DNA of 64,000 nucleotides from Mugil cephalus. Lineage: Eukaryota > Chordata > Actinopteri > Mugiliformes > Mugilidae. The notes beneath the pieces were generated by a model, which saw only the letters and a program-made list of their open reading frames with translations, did not search any database and had not been told where the DNA came from. Positions within the stretch are counted from its first letter, which is position 1; each line of letters opens with the position of its first letter. This document shows, piece by piece, positions 12,501-27,500 of this stretch. The stretch spans positions 12,355,672 to 12,419,671 of the forward strand of contig NC_061782.1 in assembly GCF_022458985.1 (NCBI RefSeq), given 5' to 3'. The position numbers and the translations under genes were made by a program.

Positions 12501-15500
12501 GACCTCGCTTCATAGGGAAAGACTGGAGGTCACATGTAAGCTCTTCTGAAGGAAAAACAAACACTAACAGGAAAACATAAAAGAGAGGTAAAAGAGACCT
12601 CTGTCTATATTTCACACAATGTCACGGTAATTTCTACAGCATTATCGACAAGGCTGCGGAAGTGTGAAAAATCGATGTGAAAATACAGACTTTCAGTACA
12701 GATTTGTCAATAAGCAAAATGACTGTACATGCACAGACGCAGCTGCTCCACTACACAAGCTCCCGCGGTAAATACTCGGTTATTTACTCTTCACTTGCTG
12801 GATTCGCGTAAATTTAATGTCCGCTTCCCTGATGCATTAAAGATACCATTAACCAACATGTTAGCTTGCTACACTAGCACTGTGGCACTGGACTGGCCTT
12901 AAATATTACAGAAATAACAATAACAAAATCAATAGTCACATAAATTATGTAATATAGCGTAAAATGTGTTATGATATATGGGACAATTATCTTTCCTTTT
13001 AGCAATACTGAGATTAGCCACTTAGTTCCCGTTAGCTCAAACAATGACATAAAAGTAACTAACAACAGTACATGTTACGGGAAAGAATGGAAAGAAAAAT
13101 GTGTCCATATGTATCGATTTAGTTCATAATGGCTGCAACTGCTACCTAACAAACTGGAATGGCAGGTTGTGTTTACCGACACTGCTAACGCTGGTTATTT
13201 ATTCTGATTAACAGTTGTTTATTTCCACATCCCGCAGGAGGAACATTATTGATTTGGAGTGTTTCTGACCCTGTGGAAGCTAAGGCTAATACTCATTTCC
13301 ATTTAACTCTACCGGGGTCTCCACCAAGCCTTGTGGGAAATATGTGGCTGTGCAGCTGCTCCACTAGGCTCACCAGGTTATTTACTGCCTACTATCTCCT
13401 GTCTTATTGGTGAGCAGAGTGTCTGCAGCGGCATTTTAGAGATGTTTTTGCCTGATGCAGCTAAAACCTATGCTATGACATCAAGGGTGAGCAAAGACAG
13501 CACATTTACAGACCAGACAGCTAAACAATGAGCCAAAGCTTACAAAGCCTCATAAAATGCGGTGGTGCTGAGGGTTCATCCCCATGAAATGCCTCTGTAA
13601 CACTGTCGCAATTTTAACATATTGTTATTATTAAAAAATATGACTTACATCCATTTGTCTGAGATTAATTTTTGAATAAACAGCCGCATGGTAAAGTCTG
13701 AATATGAGTCACTGACAAATCAGTGATAACAAGCTTTCACTAATAAACACTGTTCATATTATGATAGCTTAGATGAGTTACACTTCATTGAGCCAGCAGC
13801 AATATGTTATTCACATAGAAAATACCACAGAATTACTCCGACATCCATAATCAATGTCTCTGCCGCCCTGTAGTACAGTTAATTTGTTCTTGCTGTGCAC
13901 AGCGAGTCGGCAGGGAGGCAGCGTAGGCAGGCAGACGGCTTGTGCAGCCCTGCAACCAGGCAAGAATAAATTAACATTACACACGCTCACAGCATGAGGA
14001 AGGTGTGCGGCGTGTACTATACGGGGGATACAGTGTCTGGTGTCTCCGTGATAAATCCAGTAAATGGATGGTCCCTGGAAAGGCGCAGTGTTCCTCCCCT
14101 CCCCCCCGTGCTTTTAACAACCGTAAAACAAACCGAAATACAAAACTTGCGAAGAAGAATCTACGGTCGGGGTGATTCAGCCCCGAACACCTGAAAATGT
14201 TGTTGGAATGACGACAAATCCTTCCTGTTTGGTAATGTGCCTTAAATATGCTGCATTTCCCTTATACACTAACATTACATCAGCCCACTTCCTACAATTC
14301 TGTTTGGTATTTCTACATCACTGCAGAGCACCAATATGAGGCTTTCCTGTCAAAGAATGAAACGTTTCACACTAAAAGGTGTTCGTATCAAGGTGAAACG
14401 ACGACTCAGTGCACAATATAAACCTCTTTCAACACGGCGTGCTTGCAGTTTGCTCACAAACTTATCAGACTGGTATTCTACTGCAATTGAGGAAAAGATT
14501 TCCCCGCGCTTTCCACAAGGTGTTTTTCTTTTTTCTTTTTTTATCAGGATAGTCACTTTAACAGGTAGACTGTATATTTAACTGTGCCGTCTATATTACA
14601 TTGGGAGCCAGACTTCTAATTAACCAGCAAATATAACCCACAAGTATGAGTCATTTTCATTTTTGTGGTAAACAAATTACTAACGCGGCGAGAATTTCAG
14701 TCTCTTTGTTCATGGTGGTGTTTGGAGACATGCCACTCCTTCATCCTAATACACCTGAAAATCACAGAGGCGACGAAAACGATCTGCCTTTTAGAAAAAT
14801 AATCATTTGTGTTAATTTTCACACCACCAGGAGCTGAGTTTTCTCACATTCACATTTTTTTTTCTTTTTTATTAATCAAATGAATGTGACGTATCTATGT
14901 GGACTCACTATTTGTTGTGCTATTTTAGGACGGTGCAGACAAGAATGCGCCAGGACTCAGGCAACACCCACAACTTGCACACATATTCAAAAGTTGGACA
15001 AAATCACAAAGCTGGAAGGGAAGGAATTTCTGTGTGAGAAATAACAAAGAAACATACAACTTTCCCATAACTTTTAGAAATCTGAAAGGGTGAAAGCAAA
15101 TAAAGCTTCATTATGCTCGTTCCTCTGTGCTCTGCCAAGGACAAACTGAGAAAGGCAGAAATCAGCCCAGGGCAGATATGAAAGAAAAAAAAAAGCCATG
15201 ACTATTTTGTGGTAAGAGGTCATTAAATAGGCACTTTAATTTGTACCAGTAGCAGATAATATGAGAGTCTGTGGACCCTGAGACCCACAGGAAGATGTGG
15301 GAATTTTTTTACGACATTATGAACGTGATATAAACCAAAAAAAATAAATAAACAACGTAAAATATGAGGCTATAAAAAGTCTAAAAATAATTTAGATTCT
15401 AATAAGGACACAGAAGCGCTTCACTGAGGCAGGAGGAAATAGTTCATAAAATAATTTAAATGGAGGCTTTTTCCTTTCCAATCTCCCATTCAAGAGACAC

Positions 15501-18500
15501 GTTCGCTGGATACCGGGAAACATTTTTCAATGAATGGGATGGACACTGCTACAATCAAAGAGCGTGCTGAAGGTGTACAGCTGCATCCTGAGAAACTGGT
15601 CAACTGGAGTAGGGGGAAAAAAAAAAAAAAAACGTGTGGGATAACAGAGGATATAGTGGAAGATGTGTAGTTTGTACATCTGCTGCTGTGTGTGAGTGTG
15701 CACTGAAAGGAACCTCCACTCCACTGCTCTTCACAGCGACTGGACACAGTGAGGTGAGGGGGAGTGGTTTCAATTCAGTTAGCGAGTTTAAACCACTTTA
15801 GCGAGAGGTCGGGGTCTTGATGAAAGGAGAGCACATGCAGTGTGCCACCAGTAACCTAAGGACACACTACCTCTCATTCCTGATGGGTTTTCCTCCTCCT
15901 ACTACTGAGAGGTAATAAAAGGAATCTGCAGGAGCTCAAAAGAACTTTTCACACTTGGATGCTGTTGCGGGAAAGACTTCCAATCTCTGGGAGAAGATTA
16001 AAGAAGACCTAAAAACTCAAGAAGCCACAACTGCACTAAGGTTATTTTGAGGTAAACAGTCCGGCGATGAAGATGCTGAAAATGGACCTACTGGTGTTAA
16101 GCTTCTGCCTGGGTCTGGGGACAGGATACAGTGCTGTTGCAAAGAGGCAGTATCAGATCCAGAACGGCCCATGCAGCTACACTTTTCTCCTGCCAGAGCA
16201 GGAAAACTGCCAGAGCCAGAACAACTTCAACTACCCAGTTCAGAGGGATGGACCCGAGGACAACAGCGAGTCGACGCAGAGGCTCGAGCAACTGGAGATC
16301 ACCATGGAGAACAACACACAGTGGCTGCTTAAGGTAAAGTCGTGTCACGCCCAAAATATTCCTGTAACTTCAATGGCTGTCTTCACCAGGTCTTAAAGGA
16401 AAAAAATGTGGATAGGTATTTGAGAAGGAGGAGTCCGTATTCAATTTTGTTAACTATGAGGAGATTTACTAAAAAGAAATAGTTGCCAGAACTCCCCATA
16501 AACTTCTGTGGAAGTCGTGAACATTATTCTGTGAGGTGAACCAGGCAATTATTGTATTAAATAATCCAATTTCACGCAATGGACAGATAATATAATATAT
16601 ACATAAGATAATATAGGAGTGAATTAACGTGTTGAGGGATGTTTAATGGAAGGGATAAGAAATAAAAGTAATAAAACCTTTACCGTGACAACACTAAATA
16701 CAATAATCTCTTAATATGAAACTGTGCCGTCACATCAGAGCTGTGATACATAAAAGGACCGAGCACAGTATTACCAGAATCTTTTTCTTTTTACTTAGAA
16801 CAAACACGAGAAATATGCCAAGTGCCTGTGATGAGACACCTTTATTCAGCGCAGCTCAAGGACATAATGGTTTCGGCAAATGACAAAGGCTCAACACAGG
16901 TGTCCACACGCGGGACGCATACTTTCCTTTCAGTTTGCCGAACTCCCTCGTTTCTTGCCCCCCCTCCTCTCCCCGTCACCCTTTTCAGAGCGTGATTAAC
17001 GATCAGAGGCAGGACGAGCCGGACAAGACAAGAACGTCTCGCAGCTTGAAAGCACGATCCCCTCCTCGTAACATAAAACATCTCAGCCGGCACTCAGGCC
17101 GGCATAGACAAAAACTCAAGTGCTGCCTCAGAAATCAAAGCCTGTTCAAGGGACAAACGAACCCCTTACGAAGTCCAACTGCACTTCAAACCCAATGACA
17201 GGTTACATATTTCTGCGCCTAAAAATGATGTGACAGACTGTGTGTCCACATGTCAGGCCGACGGCTGATGGTTAAGTCTGGAAGAAAAAAAAGTATGCAT
17301 ATCCATAAAACCATGGACCCAAAATGAAAAACAAAAGACATGAAACAGGATGAGTTTGCACACTGCAGAGCAATCTTTAGCTATTAACATAAGTTGCACA
17401 TCACTTTGCAAATATATATATATATAACTTGTCTATAAATAACACTGAGACCAAAAGCTCCTCACTACAAAATAGATTCTTATACCTGATTATTTAACAT
17501 TTCATGTCACTGTTATCCAGCTCAACATTAACAGACAAGAAGAATTAGACTTTGTACAGGTCTATCTGTAGGCAGTGCAGCTAGGGTTAATGTATTTGGA
17601 ACCAAAAGACTATTAGTCTACTAGTATGAGGCGAGACTTTCTGAAGTGGTGACTTGTAAGATGTGGCAGAAAAATGACGGTGCCATCGGAGCTAAAATAA
17701 GAAAACCACATCTCGCTCACAGCTTAACGCTAAGAACATTAAAATACATCGGTCTCCTGCAGAAGCTGTAATTGGGCGCGACTTTTAATTCTTATTCAAA
17801 TTACAGTTCGGCTCTGATTAAAAGTTCCACTGGGAAAACGACATGTACCCGCCCTGTGCTGTGAAAGGTTTCAGCGCCATGTCACCCTTAAGAGCAGGAG
17901 GTAGAAGGTGAAGAAAACTGATGCATTAATATATATAACTCAATCACAGAAGCGCCTCACTGACGACACGAGCCACGGATGAATTAATGGAAGGAGGAAA
18001 GAGAGAGCGTTAATAACCCGAGAAAACAAGCTGGAGTCGCCTAATTGTAAATGAATCACACATTAAAATAACTTAATGCTGCAGCCACACATTCACATAT
18101 CACCTCATGCTGAGGTTCTCTACAGATCTTATGATTACTTTTCTTTTTTTTGCACATGAAGACCACATTTCAAATCAGCAGGCTCCCATCAGGTGTGATT
18201 TACCCATCCGAGTATAGTCACATCCTTTCTGAAAGCTTTTCTTATTCTGTGCGACCCGATGATGATGTTGTCACGCTTCCATGTCAGTGAGGAACACAGT
18301 CACTCCTTACTGACGCCTTTGGGGGACACGGAGTAAACAACTGATTAGAGCGTTCGCTGCCGGTGGGACATCCTGCAAACAATTCAAGTGACAACCTTCC
18401 ACGCATCTGTGTGTATCCAAGAACATAAACAAACAGGACACGCAGAAAGGAAGAAAGGAAGCCAAACAAATCAGCGCTGATTGCGACCGTGGGTTGTATT

Positions 18501-21500
18501 CACCACAAATAAAAAGAATAATAATAATAATGATACTAAATACACGTGTTTGGGGTTGCGTTTCTGGTTGACGAGTAACTAACGGGAACGACTGAGCAAA
18601 CTTCATTCAACTCGTTTCCAGTTGCGCACACAAGCCTGACACTCACGACGGATGTAACTCCTCACTCAACACTTCCATCCTGTTTACGAGTCGTGTGACC
18701 TGATTGCCACTCAGGAACATCATGCAGGAAATAACTTAATGATTAGTCCTGGTCTAAATCGGGCAATACTGTAAGGTAGATAAAAACAGATCTGGTGAAG
18801 GTGATTAAGAGGTTCGAACTGGGTGGCACGGCACCACAACTCATTACGTTCACTGTGTTTGTTAGGTCATTACTTTGATAGGAAAAGATTTAATTATCAA
18901 ATCAGCAAATGCCTTAAACAATGAACGTGCTTTGTTTATGGGCCAAGTCTGCTCCTTCCTATTCTCATGGCTCAGTCGTGCTGCATCGTTTCACTGTGGT
19001 ACAGTTCCATCATCCCATTTGCATTTTTCATATTAATAAAGACAGTAGTATATATGCACTGTATATTTTGAACTGATAAATGATCTTTAAAGACTAGTTT
19101 GAGGATGAAGCAACAACACAATACTTCTACTATGTGATACTGAGGAGTTTTGAGTGCAACTTAAATGAATATCAGTCCCCTGGTTTTGAATTCTCCAGAG
19201 CTGCTGTGTCCCACATTACTGTCACCCCATGAACATCTCTATGAAAAGGCTGTGTATGTACAACAAAACCACTGGCTCAATCGCCAACTCTTAAAACACA
19301 ACTTTTTGTCTTGTTCTGCAGCTTGAGAGCTACATACAGGACAGCATGAAGCAGGACATGGTCCAACTCCACCAGACTACTGTACACAACCACACGGCCA
19401 CGATGATTGAAATCGGGACAAACCTGCTGACTCAAACTGCTGAGCAAACAAGGAAACTCACCAACGTGGAGGCACAGGTGAAGCTGTACATTTTATTTTT
19501 TCCGGACACATGAAACGCATGCCAAAAAGCACAGCAGATGCAGTGTTAACGTTCAACTTTCCTGTTTTTTGGCATTCAAAGACGCGCGTATTCGTGCCCT
19601 CTGCGATATAATGAATAATATAGTGTTAAAAAAATAAGCAGAGGGGAAAACAGGCATGACGGCGTCGGTTTATTATTGTGGCTACTCGTCAATGACCTTA
19701 TGTGAGCTGACTGTACAGCATTTCCTGTTATTAGCACACTAGTATTCCCAGAGAAAGGGTCTATCAGTTTGTCACAATCAGACATCCGTCTGTTCAAAGA
19801 CATCAACAGCTCCATTGGAGACACACAGCTAGGATCCATGTAAACAACCTGCTTTTTGCTGAGTTCAGTTCCTCCGAACTTGGAAATTAGTGGCACCGTC
19901 CCCAACCCCAGACTTTTCAATACGTCGGTCTGTGAAAATACGAGGATTTCAAAAAGTTTCCCCTAGTTCAGGTGCGTCTGCTCTATTGGAATTTGGGTTA
20001 GTTCGTTCTTTCCTGTCAGGGTTTTCCATTTTGCAAATGGTTGTTTAGAAGAGCAAACTGGGTTCCTGCTGAACCTGATCAACTATTACAGGTGTTAATA
20101 TCTGAACTGGTTGAGCTGACACGTCTTTTTCAGGCTGTTTATGATTTATGAATAATTACAGGTTCTTTTTCTACATCTACTTATGGTGCAGTATGGCTAC
20201 TATGTTATACAATGAAATGAAACAACATAAAAAGGCAAAATGCAGGAATGTTCAAAGCAGGTGCAATATTTAATTCTACTTATTTAGTTGGTAGTGGTTT
20301 CATTACATCTTATCCTAAGCAAATACCATTACTGGAGGACCTTCTTCCTAGTCTGATTGAGGCTAATGTAAAAGTATCATATCAAATAAAGTCTACTGAA
20401 GGGAAGAATCAAAGACTCATCACAAGATAAGTCCGAATGAACTGCTTCATCTTGTTCTTTTGGTTGTAGGTAATTCACCACACAACTCGACTTGAGCGTC
20501 AGCTCCTTGAAAATTCCTTGTCAACCAACAAGTTGGAAAAGCAACTAATCGTTCAAACGAATGAAATCAGCAAACTGAACGACAAAAACAGGTGAGGACG
20601 TCCAATCGCATGGCACGAAACACACTTCTCAGGGTCAGGCACAGCACAGTCATCGTTGGGCTAAGCAAAGAGGGAACTCGTCTGCTTCTCCTCAGTTTTC
20701 TGGAGAAGAAAGTGCAGGCGATTGAGGACCAGAGGCAAGTGGAGCTGAAGGCATCGCGAGAAGAAAAGGAGCAGCTCCAGACTCTCATACTGAGGCAGAC
20801 GGCCATTATAGGCGAGCTGGAGCAGCAGCTGCTCAAAGTGTCCTCCAACAACACCGTCTTACAGCTTCAGCAGCAGGAGCTCCTGGACACCGTGAACAAC
20901 CTAATTTACACCATCTCTGCCGGCTCTGTTCGCGGTGAGTCTGAACCGTGGGTCACTGTGAACTTTCTACCACGTAATTATCGGTAAAGGCAGTTTTTAG
21001 AAGTATTCTATTCACAACATCAATTCACAATTACTCAGTGGGTGCCAGTAGGGCACAGCCCACAGTCCTGCTCTGTAGGCTCAGTCAGTTCTTAGGCACT
21101 CAATAGTATTAGGTGTAGAAACCATTCAATTTCCCTTTTTCAGAAACTTAACGCACGGGGAAATATCTCAGTGCACATTACTGTAACTGACACTATGGAA
21201 ATTTATAGGACTATTACTATTATTACTACTATCAGAAGATTTAAAATACTCATTTCACATTAAAAAAAACTCTTCTGCAGATACTAAACCCGTCATGATG
21301 CAGGACACTCCTACAACGTTCTCGGACTGTGCTGCCGTGTACAAGTCAGGAAACACCAACAGTGGCGTCTACACTCTCACGTTACCCGACATTAAGATGG
21401 AGGTTAAGGTAAAGTATGCCCATTTCATTGTTTCAGATCATTCACAGTCACTTATACGACTTTGTAAATACAACACAAAGTAAAATGTATTGTGCTTGAG

Positions 21501-24500
21501 GGCGGGTCAGTTAAATTTAAATGTTCAGACTTCTTTAACTTAAGCACATGCTTGAGTTAAAACTGGGATCTCCGTAGATACTTTTCAGCAACCTGGATTC
21601 TTTTCCCCAAAAAGCATTCGTTTTAATTAAAATCTAATATTACAGCATTGCTAAATTATAAATGAGTCTGAATTCTTAAAAGAGGATTACTTTTGACTTA
21701 TAAATCACAGCATCTTTCCTTGTGTCTGAAGGCTTTCTGCGACATGGAGACGGAAGGAGGCGGCTGGACAGTGCTACAAAAACGCCTTGACGGGCATGTT
21801 GACTTTCACCGTACGTGGCAAGAGTACAAAAAGGTAGGAGGCAAGCTATCAAGAAGAAATTCTTTCCCTGACAAAATATAACCTAGGCTACCGTTTTCAC
21901 TCCATGGTTGCGAGAGATGAATCCAAAAAAGTGATCAGCATTGCCAAACAGGACATAAATAAGCCATGACAAAAAAACGCCTAAAAGCAATAATTATGAA
22001 AGGAAGCATCAAATTGAATTCACATCCACGTGCGAGTTTAATTAAAACCGGTGATTGCCAACAGTGATTTGTGTACCTTGATGAAATATTTTAGTTCTTG
22101 GACAAAAATAACTTTCAATGTAATTGCCAGGATATTTGCAGCACAATTTGCTTTTTGTTTCTTGTTTGATAATGACATAAGCAATCAGTCTCCAAGGATA
22201 CTATGACATTTCTCTAAATTTCTTTTGTGTCTCTTCAGGGTTTTGGAGACGCTTCAGGTGAATTCTGGCTGGGAAATGAGTTTGTCTCCAAAATGACAAG
22301 TAAAAAGTCCTATAAGCTCAGGATCCAGCTGAATGACTGGGAAGGAAACTCTGGATTCTCACAATACGATGAGTTTTCGCTCGACGGCGAAGCGCAAAAT
22401 TACAAGTACGTTGTATAAACAGCATCGAAGAAATGTTCACTTAGTAATCCAATAGATGTGTGAGAGGCTATGTGGCAATTACCAACTATTGTGCTAAATG
22501 TTTCACAGCTCGAGCAGCTCAATTTCTTTTTTTTTTAAGTCTGAGATGCTGAACACATAACAAAAAGACTCTTGATCAAAGCACAGCCTGAGTTGCCATT
22601 CAGAGTCGACTAGCGCACAACGAGAAAAAATAACCATCTCTTGAAGAACTGGCATAATGTAGCGTAGGGACCATCTCTTTCATACATGAACATCTCCCCA
22701 GTGCTTTGAAAGAAGTATAACATCTTCTACTTTCCTTGGTATAATTTTGTGGAGTGTCACTATAATCAGATTTTCAAGCAAATCAAATACACAGAATAAC
22801 AAAAGTTAATTCTCTACAATTGGTTCATAGAGTTTCTTCTGTTGTCAACCCTTCAGGGTTAACTGTTCTGTCTCTGGACCAAATAACTATCTCACGAAAA
22901 CGGCACTTTATAGAGATTCCTCTGGATGTTGTTGTTTTTGGTACCGTATAAGACTATATACTTCCTGACGCTGATGTGCTGGCATCAGCCCAAAGAAAAT
23001 GTAATAAAGCCGGCCAGTATCTGAAAAATAGGAAATACATGAAATATCTTTACTGACAATAACAAAACCCTTTTCAAGTATTTTTGTTTCTGCACTGAAA
23101 CTGATTTCAGGGGTGGAATGGATACTTCCTTTGGATTTGACAAACACCACAGAGAAAAATGAATAAATGGAAATACTTTTGCATAAAATAAAATGACAGA
23201 AATATAATAAGTTAAAGTTATAGTCACACACAGACGTTGACAAATATTGGATAAAGCCCATTTTAAGTCGAGGACTAGCCAGCTCCACGGCTGCACAACT
23301 GTATGAGTGAGTCAAGCGTTGCCTTTTGAGGAACAGCAATCACCAACTTCCTCCTCCCCTTCCTTCATTTCTCCTCTTCCATTCTACAGGATACACCTTA
23401 AAGGCTACAGTGGAACGGCAGGCAAAATAAGCAGCATTGGGCAGCCAGGAAGTGAATTCAGTACAAAGGATGCAGACAACGACAAATGCGTTTGCAAATG
23501 TTCACAACTGACCACAGGGGGTAAGAAACACATTTTTTTTGTGTGTGTAAATAGCTGAATAATTCTGCTTGTCAGGAAAATACAACGATCAGTGTCAGTT
23601 AGCGCAGGCTCTGGTTGTGGAACAAATCCACCCACCCCCACCCACCCCACCCCCCCCCTTTCCCCACAGCTCTTGGCCTAAAAGTCTTCAAGGGCATTTT
23701 AAGGGCTGTCGTACTTTTGTGGCCATGTCAAAGAGCACAATTAGCTCAGACTTAATCACTGATCAACTCATTGGGGAATTCAGTCCTTACAATGGCTGAC
23801 ATTAATAGCCTGGGAACAGAGCTTTTCCCTCTATCCTCTTGTAGCTTAAAGGTCCTCCTCCATCTCTCTGTAAGTGACTGTGCTGCCAGCAGTTTGTCTC
23901 CCTCTGCATTGAGGTCTGCCAAGTCAGCATGAAAGCATGAAAACCCTAAACCCTATCCTTTGTTTCCCAGAGGGGGGTCTCTCACAGGGACTCCATAGCC
24001 ACGTTATGCACAATCAGGTACTGAGCAATATAAAGAAAAAAATATAACCGATCATTACGGGTATGAAATTGCCTAAATCTGTACGTAAATGCTTGCAAAA
24101 ATGTAATATCACAACATCATGCCTTTAAAAAATACATAATCACGAACTCCAACTTTAAAGAGCACCCACTTTACACATCAAAGTCTCCTTACAGGTGTGG
24201 AGGAGCAGTGCTGTCAGCATGAAAATAAGTTGCGGCTTCAGGTGGAGCTTTGGGGAAAGATGAATTGATTCAAGAAGCATCAGCTGGGGCTAAAGGAAAT
24301 CAGTCTGAAAATGAAACGAAAAAACCTGTGGGTGTAGAGTTAGAAAACCAGAAAGCTCTGCGGCCTGATCCTTACCTCTACTTGAGGCTAGCAACTCAAC
24401 GCTTGTTTTACCTTTCTTTGTATCATGGACCATTGCAAGGAAGAAGAATACATTGCTGATTACTCTTCATCTAATATTTAATTTTCTCTATGAAAATGAC

Positions 24501-27500
24501 AATGTTACAGAAGGACAGCATCACGTTGCTTTACAGCTTAGACATACAGAACTGTTTTACCCACAGTTGTGTATTCTTTTTGAGATTAAGTCTAAATGGA
24601 TGATGTTTTGATGTTCTAGGATGGTGGTTTGATGCCTGCGGTCCGTCCAATTTGAACGGCATGTATTACCAACAAGGCCAGAACTCCAATCGCTTCAATG
24701 GAATCAAATGGTACTACTGGAAAGGCTCAGGCTACTCACTGAAGTCCACAACGATGATGATCAGACCCGCAGACTTCTCAGGTTCCCTTTGAACTATCAC
24801 TCTCAGATTAAACAAAGCGGGGAGGGAATTCTCTCCTGACGCAGAGCAACAAACAACAAAACCAAAAAAATAAAAAATAAAAAATAAAAATTCTCAAGGG
24901 AGCCAAAGTAAATCATGGATCTATTTGTATGTAACTTTCTGCATATTTATGTGTTTTATAGTTTGAATCAAATGGGTTGTTGGAGAAAATTGTGAAATAA
25001 CAAAGACAAATATTTGCATTGAAAATACTTCTGTTACAGACTTAGATAATGAGTAAAATGTGACATTTATTAAATTTAGTTTCTTTAATGCTTTTATAGT
25101 TTAAGTTTTATAGTTTAAGCATCCATTTAACTATGTTTAAAAAAAAAAGTGGCTGCTGATGTCATTGTACAAAAGAGACTATGGTACAATAAACAGATAA
25201 ACAACATCGTTATATGTTGTGGAAAATATGTAAAAATATCCACAAGAAATGTTTCTCTAAAGATTTTGCTCCAGAGAATGTAAATGTACATGTGTCGTTT
25301 AATTTATATGTAGAATTTATGATTGATATTTAAATGTATCATATATGAAGGAGATGTGCTACAAATTGTGAGCGCTAGTCTCTAGCTAGTTTTAATTTCA
25401 TTGCACTTAAACGAAGAAAAGTTCTTTTAATATATTTCCCTCCGTCTTGCTCGTTGATCACGTTGAACGTCCTGCACTCTTAAAGGCTTATTTTACATGT
25501 ATGTGATCTTTCTGTTGAAGTGTCAGCAAGGATTTGTAAGAAAGTTAGATACGTGATATTGTATAATTAACCGCAACCACATGTCAGAGCCTAAAATCTT
25601 ATAAACAGAAAAACAACCTGGCAGATGCACAAGTGTCAGATTTCCACAATTTATGCATTTCTTTTTTTAAATCTTTTTTGTGTCGTTTCATCTACACAGT
25701 ACTTAATAAATTTCAAACGCTCTAAATTTGTGGGGTTTTTTTGTCGTTCTTGCATTATTATTCCTAGCACAATGTATTCTGTGAAAAAATTGACTGAAAT
25801 GCCACCTCATGTAACCCGCAGAGGCTTCAGAGGTCAAGTGTCACAATTTGGACAAATATGCACCACTTTACATCGCAAGATATGCAAATATAAATGAAAA
25901 TTAAGTTAACACTCCACTCCAGGGCAAAGGAAATGAATAAAACGAGCGAGCACGCCGTGTGTCAAATGCTGCAAGCGTCTGTGAGGGTAAAGGAATAAGT
26001 AATGGCCACGGGGGTGCAGGAGTAATTTGTCTGCCACATCAAAAGCCATCATGAGGTTTCAAGAGGAAAAGTGTTGACATTTGCCTACATAAAGACCTCG
26101 TGTCTTTCCTCGCAGCAGCAGGAGGGGACAGTGATTCACGAATGACGAGTTCAGGAAAAGGCAACATCCACAATTCACACAGGATGCTTCAGGGAAAACA
26201 AGACGACTGTAAATTAATCGCCGGCAATAAAAATTAGCAGGTTTTCGTACAACTTCCTTAGGTTTGGGTTTACTGTTCATTATTAATATGAGTGCGAAAA
26301 TGGAGGGTAGGAAATGCGATTTATGTGGAAAATTGATAAAATGTCAAGCAATCGTGGTACTAAAACCATCATCAATGCACATGGCTACAGTTAAAACTGA
26401 AAATAAGTGTGCAGCTCTCACTTTGGGACCAGACCAGGACTAGACAGGAGGCCAGTAAAGGAAAATGTATGGCCCCGTTGAAGAAGAGATTTCATTTTCA
26501 AGCAGTTAATTAAAGATAAATTAATTGATGAGTTCTTCTTTGCACATGTAAAAATCTCTCTTACGAGTTAGTTTGTGGTTTCATGAACAAATATTTTCCT
26601 TAGGAGCAGGTGGACACAGTTTAGTGTAGTCTGTAGTCTATGAGTCCTGTCTGTAAATGTACTGTGTAAATTGTAGCACTTATCTTTCACATATACTTTG
26701 ACGTTTCTAGCGCTTTTCTAACTCACTGGTCCCACTCACCTGTGCAGCAGGAAATTGGTCTGAAAGTTCATATGGTTCCTCTGGAATCCACTGCCTTTGC
26801 TCCAAACACCAGAGAATCTACTCAGAGACAACACAATTAAAACACAGCATACAGTAAGTGTCAGTTTTAAGAAACGTTTTAACATTTCTTTTAAACATTT
26901 CTAACCTACATACCCATTCAAACGAGAGGATCCAGCAGCCGCGAGCTATGCCCAGCAAAATATTGAGAGTCCGTTTGTGTCCCGCAGACACTACGTGAGT
27001 TGTGCTCTCGCAGACCCGGTCGACAACAGAAAAGCCCCCGAGTGCTTTGACCACTTGAAGCACGGTTTGCTGCTTCCTACGAGAGGTGAACAGAATAAAT
27101 AAAACATATTTTAAACCCTGGAACTGCGGAATACGAAATTAATGCTGAGGACAAACACTTCAAGTTGCACTCACTCAGTGGGCATGCTTGTCATGACTAA
27201 TGTCCTCATAGCCTGAAACAAAGACAAAGACACATAACAAAACGCTGAAGAGGGATAAAACATTTTTCTGACCAAGCTTCTGTTCATGAAAATTGTTGTG
27301 GACTAATGACACTAATACAAAATGTTTTGAATATGTGTCTTCATTCAATGCTTGTTGTACCTAAGGTATTTGTAGTAGTGCATCCAAAACCTCACGGCCT
27401 GTTGCTCACGGCATCCAAAAATCAAATATATAGTAGTAAAAATATCCAACTTTACATGAGAAATAAACTATACTATGGTTATAGTAGTATAGTATATAGT

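Noticed and set aside
23569-23799. Proline-rich frame of 76 codons
   Set aside because: Caused by a CCCCACCC-rich tract inside angpt2 intron 8; no splice or family support.
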